Shown piece after piece: positions 1 to 5,295 of a DNA stretch of 5,295 bases; within the stretch, counting starts at the first letter, position 1; every line of letters starts with the position of its first letter. This DNA is from Planctomycetaceae bacterium UBA6163 (lineage in GTDB: Bacteria; Planctomycetota; Planctomycetia; Pirellulales; Pirellulaceae): the NCBI GenBank assembly GCA_002428205.1, contig DIUH01000405.1, forward strand, positions 31,540 through 36,834. The letters run 5' to 3'. Below the pieces are notes generated by a model. That model worked only from the letters and a program-made list of their open reading frames with translations. It made no database searches and was not told the origin of the DNA. The translations under genes were made by a program, and so were the position numbers.

Positions 1-40
1 TATCGTCATCGCCGAATCTTTTGACACGACACATCATCCC

Positions 41-1837
41 ATGAAACACATCCGGAACTTTTGCATCATCGCCCACATCGACCATGGCAAATCGACGCTG
101 GCCGATCGGCTGATTCAAGCCTGTGGCGGTGTTAGCCAGCGTGAGTTCCACGATCAACTGCTCGATTCGATGGACATCGAACGTGAACGCGGGATCACCA
201 TCAAAAGCAACTCGGTCACACTGTCGTACCGTGCCGCCGATGGTGAGGAGTACTTATTAAACCTGATCGACACGCCGGGGCACGTCGACTTTTCCCACGA
301 AGTTCGTCGGTCATTGATGGCCTGCGATGGGGCGTTGATCGTCGTGGACGCCTCGCAGGGTGTGGAAGCACAAACGGTGGCCAACTTGTATCTGGCGTTG
401 GAATACGACCTGACGCTGTTACCGGTGATCAACAAGATCGACTTGCCGGCCGCGGACGTCGATCGGGTGCGCGAGGAAATTGATGCCGACTTAGGGCTCG
501 ACCCATTCGCCGCGATCCCCGTGTCGGCAAAAACCGGCGTCGGTATCGACGAATTGCTCGCCGGAATCGTTGCCCACCTGCCGCCACCCCAAGGCGACCC
601 CGAAGCACCACTAAAGGCACTCGTCTTTGACGCACATTTCGACACCTACCGCGGTGTCATCCTGCAGGTGCGCGTGACGCAAGGGACATTGAAGACCGGT
701 GAAACGATTCACTTCATGCACGCCGGGCGCGACTATAAGGTCGATGAACTCGGATATAATCAATTAAAACTGATTCCCAAAAAGCAACTGAGTGTCGGCG
801 AAGTTGGTTATATCGTCGCCGGTGTCAAGAGTGTTCAAGACATCGAGATCGGCGATACGCTGACACTGCTGTCGCGACAAGCGACTGAGCCGATCCCCGG
901 TTATAAGAAAGCTCGTCAGGTCGTCTTTTCATCGATCTATCCGATGAGCACCGATGAGTACCAGGATTTGACCAAGGCACTGGAAAAACTGGCGATCAAC
1001 GATGCCGCTTTGACGTTCGAAAAAGACAGCTCCGCAGCCCTTGGCTTCGGTTTTCGCTGCGGCTTTCTCGGACTTTTGCATCTCGACGTTATTCAAGAAC
1101 GACTTCAACGGGAGTTCGATCTCGGGCTGGTCATTTCTGCTCCGTCGGTTAAATACAAGCTCAAATTAAGGGGTGGGACGACGATCGATGTTGATAACCC
1201 CAGTTATTGGCCTGATCCGACCGAAATCGAGGCGACCACCGAACCTTATATTCGGGCGTCGATCCTTATACCCGAAGAATACGTTGGCCCGGTGATGGAT
1301 TTATGCAGAGAACATCGTTCGGAAAGCCAGACGATGAACTATCTGTCGGCCGGTCGTGTCGAAGTCACCAGTGAAATGCCGCTGGGCGAAGTCTTGTTCG
1401 ACTTCTATGGTAAGCTGAAGATGATCACTCGCGGTTATGGATCGTTCGATTATGAACAGATCGAGTATCGTCAAACCGACATTGTCAAGGTCGACATTTT
1501 GGTGAACAAGGAACCGGTCGATGCGCTTTCTTATTTGGTGCATCGTGACAAATCACGAACCCGAGCCTTGCATTACTGTGAACAGTTGGCCGAAGCGATT
1601 CCGCGCCACCAGTTCAAGATCCCGATCCAGGGTGCGATCGGCGGGACGATCATCGCCCGATCAACGATCCAACCCTTCCGCAAGGATGTGACGGCAAAGT
1701 TGTACGGCGGTGACGTCACGCGAAAAAACAAACTGCTGGAAAAGCAAAAGAAGGGCAAGGCCAAGATGAAGCAGTTTGGCAGTGTCAATATTCCTCAGAA
1801 AGCCTTTGTAAGCGTGTTGCGGGCCGACAAAGACTGA
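41..1837 (+). CDS. lepA: Elongation factor 4 (LepA), translational GTPase
   Basis: This encodes a 598-residue protein, the usual LepA length of about 600. LepA is a cytoplasmic ribosome-binding GTPase, proposed to back-translocate stalled ribosomes and/or to help 30S biogenesis. All GTPase motifs are visible: G1 AHIDHGKS (residues 11-18), G2 RGITI (50-54), G3 DTPGH (77-81, including the catalytic His81), G4 NKID (131-134) and G5 SAK (162-164). A beta-barrel domain II follows (about 190-275). The EF-G-like domain III has GFGFRCGFLGLLH at 335-347, and a domain V-like region comes after it. The LepA-specific C-terminal domain is Lys-rich and ends in QFGSVNIPQKAF, which separates it from EF-G, TypA and TetM. 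The ATG at 41 gives the typical MKHIRNFCIIAHIDHG start. No Shine-Dalgarno is visible in the 40 bases before it, as is common in planctomycetes. No frameshift or missing residue was seen. The identification is essentially certain. Confidence 0.98.
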   Translation: MKHIRNFCIIAHIDHGKSTLADRLIQACGGVSQREFHDQLLDSMDIERERGITIKSNSVTLSYRAADGEEYLLNLIDTPGHVDFSHEVRRSLMACDGALIVVDASQGVEAQTVANLYLALEYDLTLLPVINKIDLPAADVDRVREEIDADLGLDPFAAIPVSAKTGVGIDELLAGIVAHLPPPQGDPEAPLKALVFDAHFDTYRGVILQVRVTQGTLKTGETIHFMHAGRDYKVDELGYNQLKLIPKKQLSVGEVGYIVAGVKSVQDIEIGDTLTLLSRQATEPIPGYKKARQVVFSSIYPMSTDEYQDLTKALEKLAINDAALTFEKDSSAALGFGFRCGFLGLLHLDVIQERLQREFDLGLVISAPSVKYKLKLRGGTTIDVDNPSYWPDPTEIEATTEPYIRASILIPEEYVGPVMDLCREHRSESQTMNYLSAGRVEVTSEMPLGEVLFDFYGKLKMITRGYGSFDYEQIEYRQTDIVKVDILVNKEPVDALSYLVHRDKSRTRALHYCEQLAEAIPRHQFKIPIQGAIGGTIIARSTIQPFRKDVTAKLYGGDVTRKNKLLEKQKKGKAKMKQFGSVNIPQKAFVSVLRADKD

Positions 1838-1849
1838 GACCAGTGTTAA

Positions 1850-1923
1850 GTTCGTAGTCCCGCCTGTAGGCGGCAGTCTCGCCTGTTTCGCTACAGAATC
1901 CGGCTGAACGCGGGACTACGAAC
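1850..1923. repeat. REP/MITE-like inverted-repeat element after lepA
   Basis: Two perfect 14-bp inverted arms, GTTCGTAGTCCCGC (1850-1863) and GCGGGACTACGAAC (1910-1923), bound a 74-base element starting 13 bases after the lepA stop. A second pair, CTGTAG (1864-1869) and CTACAG (1891-1896), extends the left arm without a gap and the right arm across a 13-base bulge. A local hairpin CCGCCT-GT-AGGCGG (1860-1873) is an alternative fold. AGTCCCGCCTGT (1856-1867) recurs with one mismatch at 1875-1886. I see no target-site duplication and no transposase gene. From memory, similar GTAGTCCCGCC palindromes are scattered between genes in Rhodopirellula-type genomes, which fits a REP or MITE family. The element could also fold in the lepA mRNA 3' end, but no T-run follows, so it is not a classical intrinsic terminator. 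Confidence 0.8.
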
Positions 1924-2246
1924 ACGTGCCTCCCGTGATTTGCCAGCAAAAAAACATTTTTGCCAATTTTCAATTTTGCCGTTTTGCGTGACCTAACGTG
2001 TCACACCTCTCATCGATACTTCCTGCAGATCAGTGTTGAAGACGTCGTGTATCTCAGATTGAGAAACGGAGCTCCAAAACAGATCTGGACAGTCCGCAGC
2101 GAGAAGCCCGCGAGGCCGTCCGCAAGTCGATTGGAATGGATGTTGATCGCCTTTTTTGAAAAAATTGAAAGTCAGTTTTTTCAGTAATTTGCTCGAAAAA
2201 CCAGCGATTCAAGATTCTTCACCAGCAGGAAGGACACTTGGTTGGC

Positions 2247-2259
2247 ACGCGGAATGCGT
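2247..2259 (+). promoter_or_regulatory. Possible CsrA-binding hairpin with GGA in the loop
   Basis: ACGC (2247-2250) and GCGT (2256-2259) form a 4-bp stem that presents the loop GGAAT (2251-2255), 69 bases before the csrA start codon. High-affinity CsrA sites typically place GGA in a short hairpin loop. Two linear GGA triplets lie just upstream (2228-2230 and 2232-2234, in CAGGAAGGAC). The stem is short and GGA is a common triplet, so this is a candidate only. It matters because it precedes csrA itself, where autoregulation is known in other bacteria. Confidence 0.3.
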
Positions 2260-2310
2260 TTCTCGTCCAACTCAGTTTTCTAATTTCAGTTTTACGACAG
2301 ATTTTCATTG

Positions 2311-2317
2311 CAGGGAG
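2311..2317 (+). promoter_or_regulatory. csrA Shine-Dalgarno overlapping a CsrA-type site
   Basis: CAGGGAG carries the Shine-Dalgarno AGGGAG (2312-2317), 10 bases before the ATG at 2328. It also matches the CARGGA core of the CsrA-binding consensus (CAGGGA, 2311-2316). CsrA bound here would block ribosome entry, as in known CsrA autorepression. This is the only clear ribosome-binding site among the four genes of the window, and it supports the ATG at 2328 over upstream starts. Confidence 0.6.
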
Positions 2318-2327
2318 TATAGCAAAA

Positions 2328-2597
2328 ATGTTGGTATTAAGCCGAAAGTTGGGCGAACGATTGGTGATCGGTGACGACATCGTATTGATCGTGAATAAAA
2401 TCGCTGGCAACCGTGTGACCTTGGCCATCGAGGCCCCCAATCACGTGAGAGTCGTGCGAGGTGAACTGTCGCCGCTGGAGGAAACCGTCGTTCCCAAAGC
2501 CCATTCGATAAATCGCATCGATTCGGCCGCTGGCGAAGCATCTACTACTTCTACAGCAAGCCATCATGCGAGCGACTTGGGGATCACATTTTGCTAA
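2328..2597 (+). CDS. csrA: Carbon storage regulator CsrA (RsmA-type RNA-binding protein)
   Basis: CsrA is a small homodimeric RNA-binding protein that recognises GGA-containing sites in mRNA leaders, blocking or stabilising translation. In other bacteria it controls carbon storage, motility and attachment. The 89-residue product starts MLVLSRKLGERLVIGDD and has the five-strand CsrA core over about residues 1-47. The RNA-contacting residues known from E. coli CsrA are present: Leu4, Arg6, Val42 and Arg44 within VRVVRGE, with Glu46 after. The core is followed by a tail of about 40 residues rich in Ser, Thr, Ala and His that ends in Cys. E. coli CsrA has only 61 residues in total. The ATG at 2328 is chosen because the family start is exact and AGGGAG lies 10 bases upstream. 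The frame is open to 2238, but that extension does not resemble CsrA. No fliW antagonist gene is in the window. The beta-CASP nuclease gene follows after 162 bases. Confidence 0.96.
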   Translation: MLVLSRKLGERLVIGDDIVLIVNKIAGNRVTLAIEAPNHVRVVRGELSPLEETVVPKAHSINRIDSAAGEASTTSTASHHASDLGITFC

Positions 2598-2622
2598 GCA
2601 GGACTTTGAAGGTCGGTGGAAA

Positions 2623-2668
2623 CGGGAATGACCCGCATTTGCAGGTGCAATGACCAGTGAATTGCGGG
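2623..2668 (+). other. Cluster of small stem-loops between csrA and the nuclease gene
   Basis: Several short inverted repeats crowd this stretch: CGGG-AATGA-CCCG (2623-2635), TTGCA-GG-TGCAA (2639-2650), and the competing pairs CCCGCA/TGCGGG (2632-2637 and 2663-2668) and GCAAT/ATTGC (2647-2651 and 2661-2665). AATGACC also occurs twice as a direct repeat, 22 bases apart (2627-2633 and 2649-2655). The mutually exclusive pairings could form alternative RNA folds. No T-run follows, so there is no classical terminator here. Function is unknown. Confidence 0.3.
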
Positions 2669-2691
2669 GTGATTGGCGACCAGCTTTGAAG

Positions 2692-2700
2692 TGGTACGCT
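2692..2700 (+). promoter_or_regulatory. Weak extended -10 promoter candidate for the nuclease gene
   Basis: TGGTACGCT reads as a TGn-extended -10 with a poor hexamer (TACGCT, 3 of 6 matches to TATAAT). TTGGCG (2673-2678) sits 16 bases upstream of the hexamer as a partial -35. It begins 68 bases before the nuclease ATG. The reason to list it is its resemblance to the better TGGTACAAT 72 bases before the sulfatase gene. Confidence 0.25.
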
Positions 2701-2759
2701 ATGCACGCCTCAACATTCCAGCAGCCCGGATCGCCCGTTCCCACCGATGCTTGTCCACA

Positions 2760-4094
2760 ATGAAGTTGATCCACCACGGCGCCCACCGAGGCGTCACCGG
2801 TTCATGCCATCAGTTGTATGTCGATGACCAACGAAGTTTGCTAGTCGATTGTGGCATATTTCAGGGTCGCGACGCGGCTCGCCATCCGAACCCCGAAATC
2901 GAATTCCCGCTCGCCGGAATCATGGCGATGCTGATGACCCATGTCCACATCGATCATGTGGGCCGAGTTCCCTATCTGATGGCCGCCGGTTTCGATAAAC
3001 CCATCTACTGCAGCCGTCCGACCGCTGAGCTGTTGCCGCTGGTGATGGAAGATTCGCTGCGGATCGGGTTCACACAAAGCCGCCGCTTGATCGGCGATTT
3101 TCTGAAAAACGTCGCTCGATTGCTGCGTCCGATGCGTTACCACGAATGGTTCGAAATCGGGCCGGGCGTCAAGATTCGCTTGCGACCAGCCGGGCATGTG
3201 CTCGGTTCGACCATTTTCGAAGTCGAATTACCAGATGGCAGAATCGCTGTGTTTTCTGGCGATCTTGGGGCCAGCAACGCACCGCTGTTGAACCCGCCGA
3301 CCAGCCCGCCACGAGCCGACCTGCTGGTGTTGGAAAGCACCTACGGAAACCGCCTGCACCCATCGGTCGATGACCGCATCGCTCGTTTGGAAGACATCAT
3401 CTGTCGGACGCTAGCCAATGGCGGCGTGACAATCATTCCAGCCTTCAGCCTCGGTCGCACTCAAGATCTACTGTTTGAACTCAATACGATTTTCAAACAT
3501 TACCAATCGCGTCAATCTTGCTCGTTGATACGCAAAGTCGATGTGATCGTCGACTCGCCACTAGCGACACGATTTACCGAAGTTTACACAACGATGTCGC
3601 GATTCTGGGGCGATGAAGCGCAAGCAGTGCTGAAAATCGACGACCAACCGCTGGTGTTCGAAAACCTGACGACGGTCAACAGCCACGACGAACACATGGA
3701 CACAATCAAGCACATCGCTCGCCATGAATTGCCCGCGGTCGTGATCGCCGGTTCGGGAATGTGCAGCGGCGGACGCGTCGTAAACTATCTGAAACGCTTC
3801 ATCGGTAAGCCCGAAACCGACATCATTTTTGTCGGCTTCCAGGCGTACGGAACCCCCGGGCATTACATCCAAAACAAGGGTGAATGGGTCCAACTAGACG
3901 GTAAACGATTCGAGATCAACGCCGCGATTCACCAACTGTCGGGCTATTCGGCCCACGCCGACCAGGCAGATTTGATCCGGTTTGTCGAAGGTTTTGAAAG
4001 CCGACCGTCGAAGATCCGCTTGGTTCACGGCGAAGACGAAGCGAAAACGGTGCTGGCCGACGAACTCGCCAAACGTGGTTACGATGTTGATTGA
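2760..4094 (+). CDS. Beta-CASP metallo-beta-lactamase-fold nuclease (predicted RNase, CPSF73/Ysh1-like)
   Basis: This 444-residue protein fits the two-zinc beta-CASP nucleases that cut or trim RNA (bacterial relatives such as T. thermophilus TTHA0252 are of similar size). The metallo-beta-lactamase motifs are intact: Asp30 in LLVDCG, HVHIDH (His61, His63, Asp65, His66), His146 in PAGHVLGS and Asp168 in SGDLG. The beta-CASP part has LESTYG (Glu192, motif A), GSGMCSGGR (331-339), FVGFQAYGTPG (358 on), SGYSAHAD (His399, motif B) and LVHGE (His423, motif C). Motif C His marks the RNA-acting branch. There is no KH domain and no C-terminal extension of RNase J type. The ATG at 2760 gives MKLIHHGAHRGVTGSCHQL, the family-typical first strand. 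The frame is open back to a TTG at 2673, but those 29 residues match nothing in the family. No Shine-Dalgarno is visible. The substrate is unknown, and no signal peptide suggests a cytoplasmic enzyme. Confidence 0.93.
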   Translation: MKLIHHGAHRGVTGSCHQLYVDDQRSLLVDCGIFQGRDAARHPNPEIEFPLAGIMAMLMTHVHIDHVGRVPYLMAAGFDKPIYCSRPTAELLPLVMEDSLRIGFTQSRRLIGDFLKNVARLLRPMRYHEWFEIGPGVKIRLRPAGHVLGSTIFEVELPDGRIAVFSGDLGASNAPLLNPPTSPPRADLLVLESTYGNRLHPSVDDRIARLEDIICRTLANGGVTIIPAFSLGRTQDLLFELNTIFKHYQSRQSCSLIRKVDVIVDSPLATRFTEVYTTMSRFWGDEAQAVLKIDDQPLVFENLTTVNSHDEHMDTIKHIARHELPAVVIAGSGMCSGGRVVNYLKRFIGKPETDIIFVGFQAYGTPGHYIQNKGEWVQLDGKRFEINAAIHQLSGYSAHADQADLIRFVEGFESRPSKIRLVHGEDEAKTVLADELAKRGYDVD

Positions 4095-4114
4095 GTGAAT
4101 CTGGTTGCGGTGTC

Positions 4115-4123
4115 TGGTACAAT
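4115..4123 (+). promoter_or_regulatory. Extended -10 promoter candidate for the sulfatase gene
   Basis: TGGTACAAT combines the TGn extension with TACAAT, 5 of 6 matches to TATAAT. No -35 hexamer stands at the normal distance, which extended -10 promoters can tolerate. A start around 4130 would give a leader of about 57 bases. It lies 20 bases after the nuclease stop, so the sulfatase can be transcribed independently. Confidence 0.5.
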
Positions 4124-4130
4124 GGCACTC

Positions 4131-4149
4131 GCGGGCGACCGCGTCCCGC
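4131..4149 (+). other. GC-rich stem-loop in the sulfatase leader
   Basis: GCGGG (4131-4135) pairs with CCCGC (4145-4149). The stem extends inward by CG/CG around a four-base loop, with T4144 bulged. If transcription starts near 4130, this hairpin would form the 5' end of the sulfatase mRNA, a placement that often protects transcripts. No T-run follows, so a terminator role for the nuclease gene is unlikely. Confidence 0.35.
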
Positions 4150-4186
4150 CCGATTTCCGCCCACCTCCTTCACTTCTCCGCGTCTC

Positions 4187-5295
4187 ATGTCATATCCGAT
4201 TAAGCCCGGCATCGCCTTTTTTTCAGCACTGCTGTTCATGGCGATGCCGAATTTCCTGCAAAACGCAACTGCCACGGACCGACCAAACATCATTTGGATC
4301 ATGGCCGACGATCTCGGCTACGGCGAACTGGGTTGTTATGGCCAGGAAGTTATTCTGACGCCACGGATCGACGAAATGGCCAAGCAAGGGCTGCGGTTCA
4401 CCCAATTTTATGCCGGCGCGACCGTGTGCGCCCCATCGCGATCAGTGCTCAATACCGGCAAGCATCACGGTCGCACGACCGTGCGCGGAAACGCTGGCCG
4501 CACCAACCCCAAGGCCCAAGCGCTGACGCCCGATGATGTCACCGTCGCCAGTATGTTGAATGCAGCAGGATACAAAACGGCGCTGATCGGCAAATGGGGT
4601 TTAGGCGATGTCGGCGAAGCGGAATCGGGGTTGCCCAACAAACAAGGCTTCGACCATTTCTTCGGTTACCTCAACCAACATCGCGCCCACAATCATTTCA
4701 CCGAATACCTTTGGAAAAATGACAAAAAACTAAACCTGCCCAACGAAGTGACTCCGGTCGGTGAGTTTGGCGGCGGTTACTCCGATTATGGAAACTTCTA
4801 TTCAGACGACTTGTTCGCCGACGATGCACTGAAGTTTGTCGCCAACAGCCAAGACCAGCCGTTCTTTCTTTACTGGAGCATGATCATTCCTCATGCCAAC
4901 AACGAGCGGAACCGGGCACTTAAAGATGGTGCTCACGCGCCGGATTACGGTCCTTATGCCTTGCGCGATTGGCCACCGCAGGACAAAGGCCAAGCCGCGA
5001 TGATCACACGAATGGATTCATATGTCGGTCGCATGCTGGACCAATTAAAGTTATTAGGTTTGGACAAAAACACTTTGGTGATTTTCACCAGCGACAACGG
5101 ACCTCATAACGAATCCAATCACAATCTCGATCGCTTCAAACCGAGTGGGCCATTCACGGGTATCAAACGCAGCTTAACCGAGGGCGGGATTCGCGTACCA
5201 GGAATCGCTTGGTGGCCAGAAACGATCCAGCCCGGTACCGTTTCGGATCACGCGGCCTACTTCGGCGACCTGATGGCAACCGCCGCCGAATTATC
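4187..5295 (+). CDS. Secreted type I (formylglycine-dependent) sulfatase, 3' end cut by window
   Basis: The first 369 residues of a sulfatase of the alkaline phosphatase superfamily are present; these enzymes hydrolyse sulfate esters. A signal peptide is likely: Lys6, a hydrophobic run over about 8-20, and an Ala-Thr-Ala cleavage site ending near residue 29, implying export. The metal site is Asp41-Asp42 in ADDLGYGELG together with Asp303-Asn304 in TSDNG. The signature CAPSR places the cysteine converted to formylglycine at 81 and Arg85 beside it; cysteine-type sulfatases need a maturating enzyme, anSME or FGE. Further motifs are GKWGLG (Lys136), IPH (His236) and GIKRSLTEGGIRVP (Lys327). The position after GKW is Gly where many relatives have His. 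The reading frame is open to the window end, and about 100 or more residues are probably missing. The ATG at 4187 is preceded by a pyrimidine-rich leader without a Shine-Dalgarno. Substrate, probably a sulfated polysaccharide or glycan, and S1 subfamily cannot be told from this sequence alone. Confidence 0.95.
   Translation, partial: MSYPIKPGIAFFSALLFMAMPNFLQNATATDRPNIIWIMADDLGYGELGCYGQEVILTPRIDEMAKQGLRFTQFYAGATVCAPSRSVLNTGKHHGRTTVRGNAGRTNPKAQALTPDDVTVASMLNAAGYKTALIGKWGLGDVGEAESGLPNKQGFDHFFGYLNQHRAHNHFTEYLWKNDKKLNLPNEVTPVGEFGGGYSDYGNFYSDDLFADDALKFVANSQDQPFFLYWSMIIPHANNERNRALKDGAHAPDYGPYALRDWPPQDKGQAAMITRMDSYVGRMLDQLKLLGLDKNTLVIFTSDNGPHNESNHNLDRFKPSGPFTGIKRSLTEGGIRVPGIAWWPETIQPGTVSDHAAYFGDLMATAAEL

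Larger units (their letters stand above)
1924..2327 (+). other. Non-coding gap and presumed csrA leader
   Basis: These 404 bases between the repeat element and csrA contain no reading frame I can support. The short frames present have no good start context or family resemblance. The start of the stretch is AT-rich and holds the weak inverted repeat GCAAAAA/TTTTTGC (1946-1952 and 1957-1963), followed by degenerate 8-base units (1957-1988). GTGAC (1988-1992) and GTCAC (2000-2004) form a further small inverted repeat. An AT-only stem TGAAAAAA/TTTTTTCA (2157-2164 and 2176-2183, 11-base loop) lies in the middle. The last 100 bases hold four GGA triplets, described separately as possible CsrA sites. 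I could not find a convincing sigma-70 promoter for csrA here, so the transcript start is unknown. An unannotated small RNA is possible but nothing in the sequence demonstrates one. Confidence 0.5.

Noticed and set aside
21..26. Perfect -35 hexamer TTGACA just before lepA
   Set aside because: A -10 at normal spacing would fall at about 44-49, inside lepA, where the sequence (AAACAC) is nothing like TATAAT, so it cannot drive the full gene.
1785..1973. Minus-strand frame of 62 codons across the lepA end and the repeat
   Set aside because: It overlaps the lepA 3' end and reads through the inverted-repeat element. Such frames are by-products of the repeat, and it has no ribosome-binding site or family resemblance.
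2157..2183. AT-only hairpin TGAAAAAA/TTTTTTCA as an intrinsic terminator
   Set aside because: The stem has almost no G or C and the T-run is part of the stem instead of following it, so it would not work as a classical terminator.
1960..2187. Plus-strand frame of 75 codons in the lepA-csrA gap
   Set aside because: It starts from a TTG in AT-rich repeat sequence, has no ribosome-binding site, and its composition looks non-coding.
2673..2759. 29-residue N-terminal extension of the nuclease from a TTG start
   Set aside because: The residues match nothing in the beta-CASP family, whereas the ATG at 2760 gives the standard first strand with the GxxxxVTGSCH pattern.
2337..2786. 149-codon minus-strand frame antisense to csrA and the start of the nuclease gene
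   Set aside because: It lies opposite two well-supported genes, has no recognisable domain and looks like a shadow frame.
4123..4137. Sigma-54-like TGGCAC element before the sulfatase
   Set aside because: The spacing from GG (4124-4125) to the next GC is nine bases, not ten, and no TTGC block is present. The extended -10 just upstream explains the region better.
4162..4170. Perfect Shine-Dalgarno AAGGAGGTG on the minus strand
   Set aside because: No credible start codon follows at the right distance on that strand, and the minus-strand frame there is antisense to the nuclease gene.

Overview
The window looks like chromosomal DNA of a planctomycete, most likely a Rhodopirellula-like member of the Pirellulaceae. 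This is inferred from the style of the genes (an exported formylglycine-type sulfatase next to a CsrA that begins MLVLSRKLGER), the lack of Shine-Dalgarno sequences before three of the four genes, and an inverted-repeat element of the 'GTAGTCCCGCC' type that I associate from memory with those genomes. No database search was possible, so the taxonomic call is tentative.

Layout: all four genes lie on the + strand. (1) 41-1837 is a complete lepA (elongation factor 4). (2) 1838-2327 is a 490-base gap. It holds a 74-base REP/MITE-like element with 14-bp perfect terminal inverted repeats (1850-1923), an AT-rich stretch of degenerate 8-bp units, and the presumed leader of the next gene. (3) 2328-2597 is csrA, the RNA-binding post-transcriptional regulator. 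It is the only gene here with a clear Shine-Dalgarno sequence, and that sequence lies inside a CsrA-type CAGGGA site. (4) 2760-4094 is a beta-CASP metallo-beta-lactamase-fold nuclease (predicted RNase of the CPSF73/Ysh1-like class) with all metal-binding motifs intact. (5) 4187-5295 is the first 369 residues of a secreted type I sulfatase, cut by the window end and preceded by an extended -10 promoter candidate.

How the genes may work together: lepA, csrA and the nuclease gene all act on translation or RNA, so the first 4.1 kb reads as an RNA/translation neighbourhood. The gaps (490, 162 and 92 bases) and the separate promoter candidates argue against one tight operon. The sulfatase belongs to a different role, desulfation of sulfated polysaccharides outside the cytoplasm, and probably starts its own transcription unit. 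The genes themselves are from known families. The most interesting material is non-coding: the inverted-repeat element, the possible CsrA autoregulatory leader, and a TGGTAC-containing element at nearly the same distance before both the nuclease and the sulfatase.
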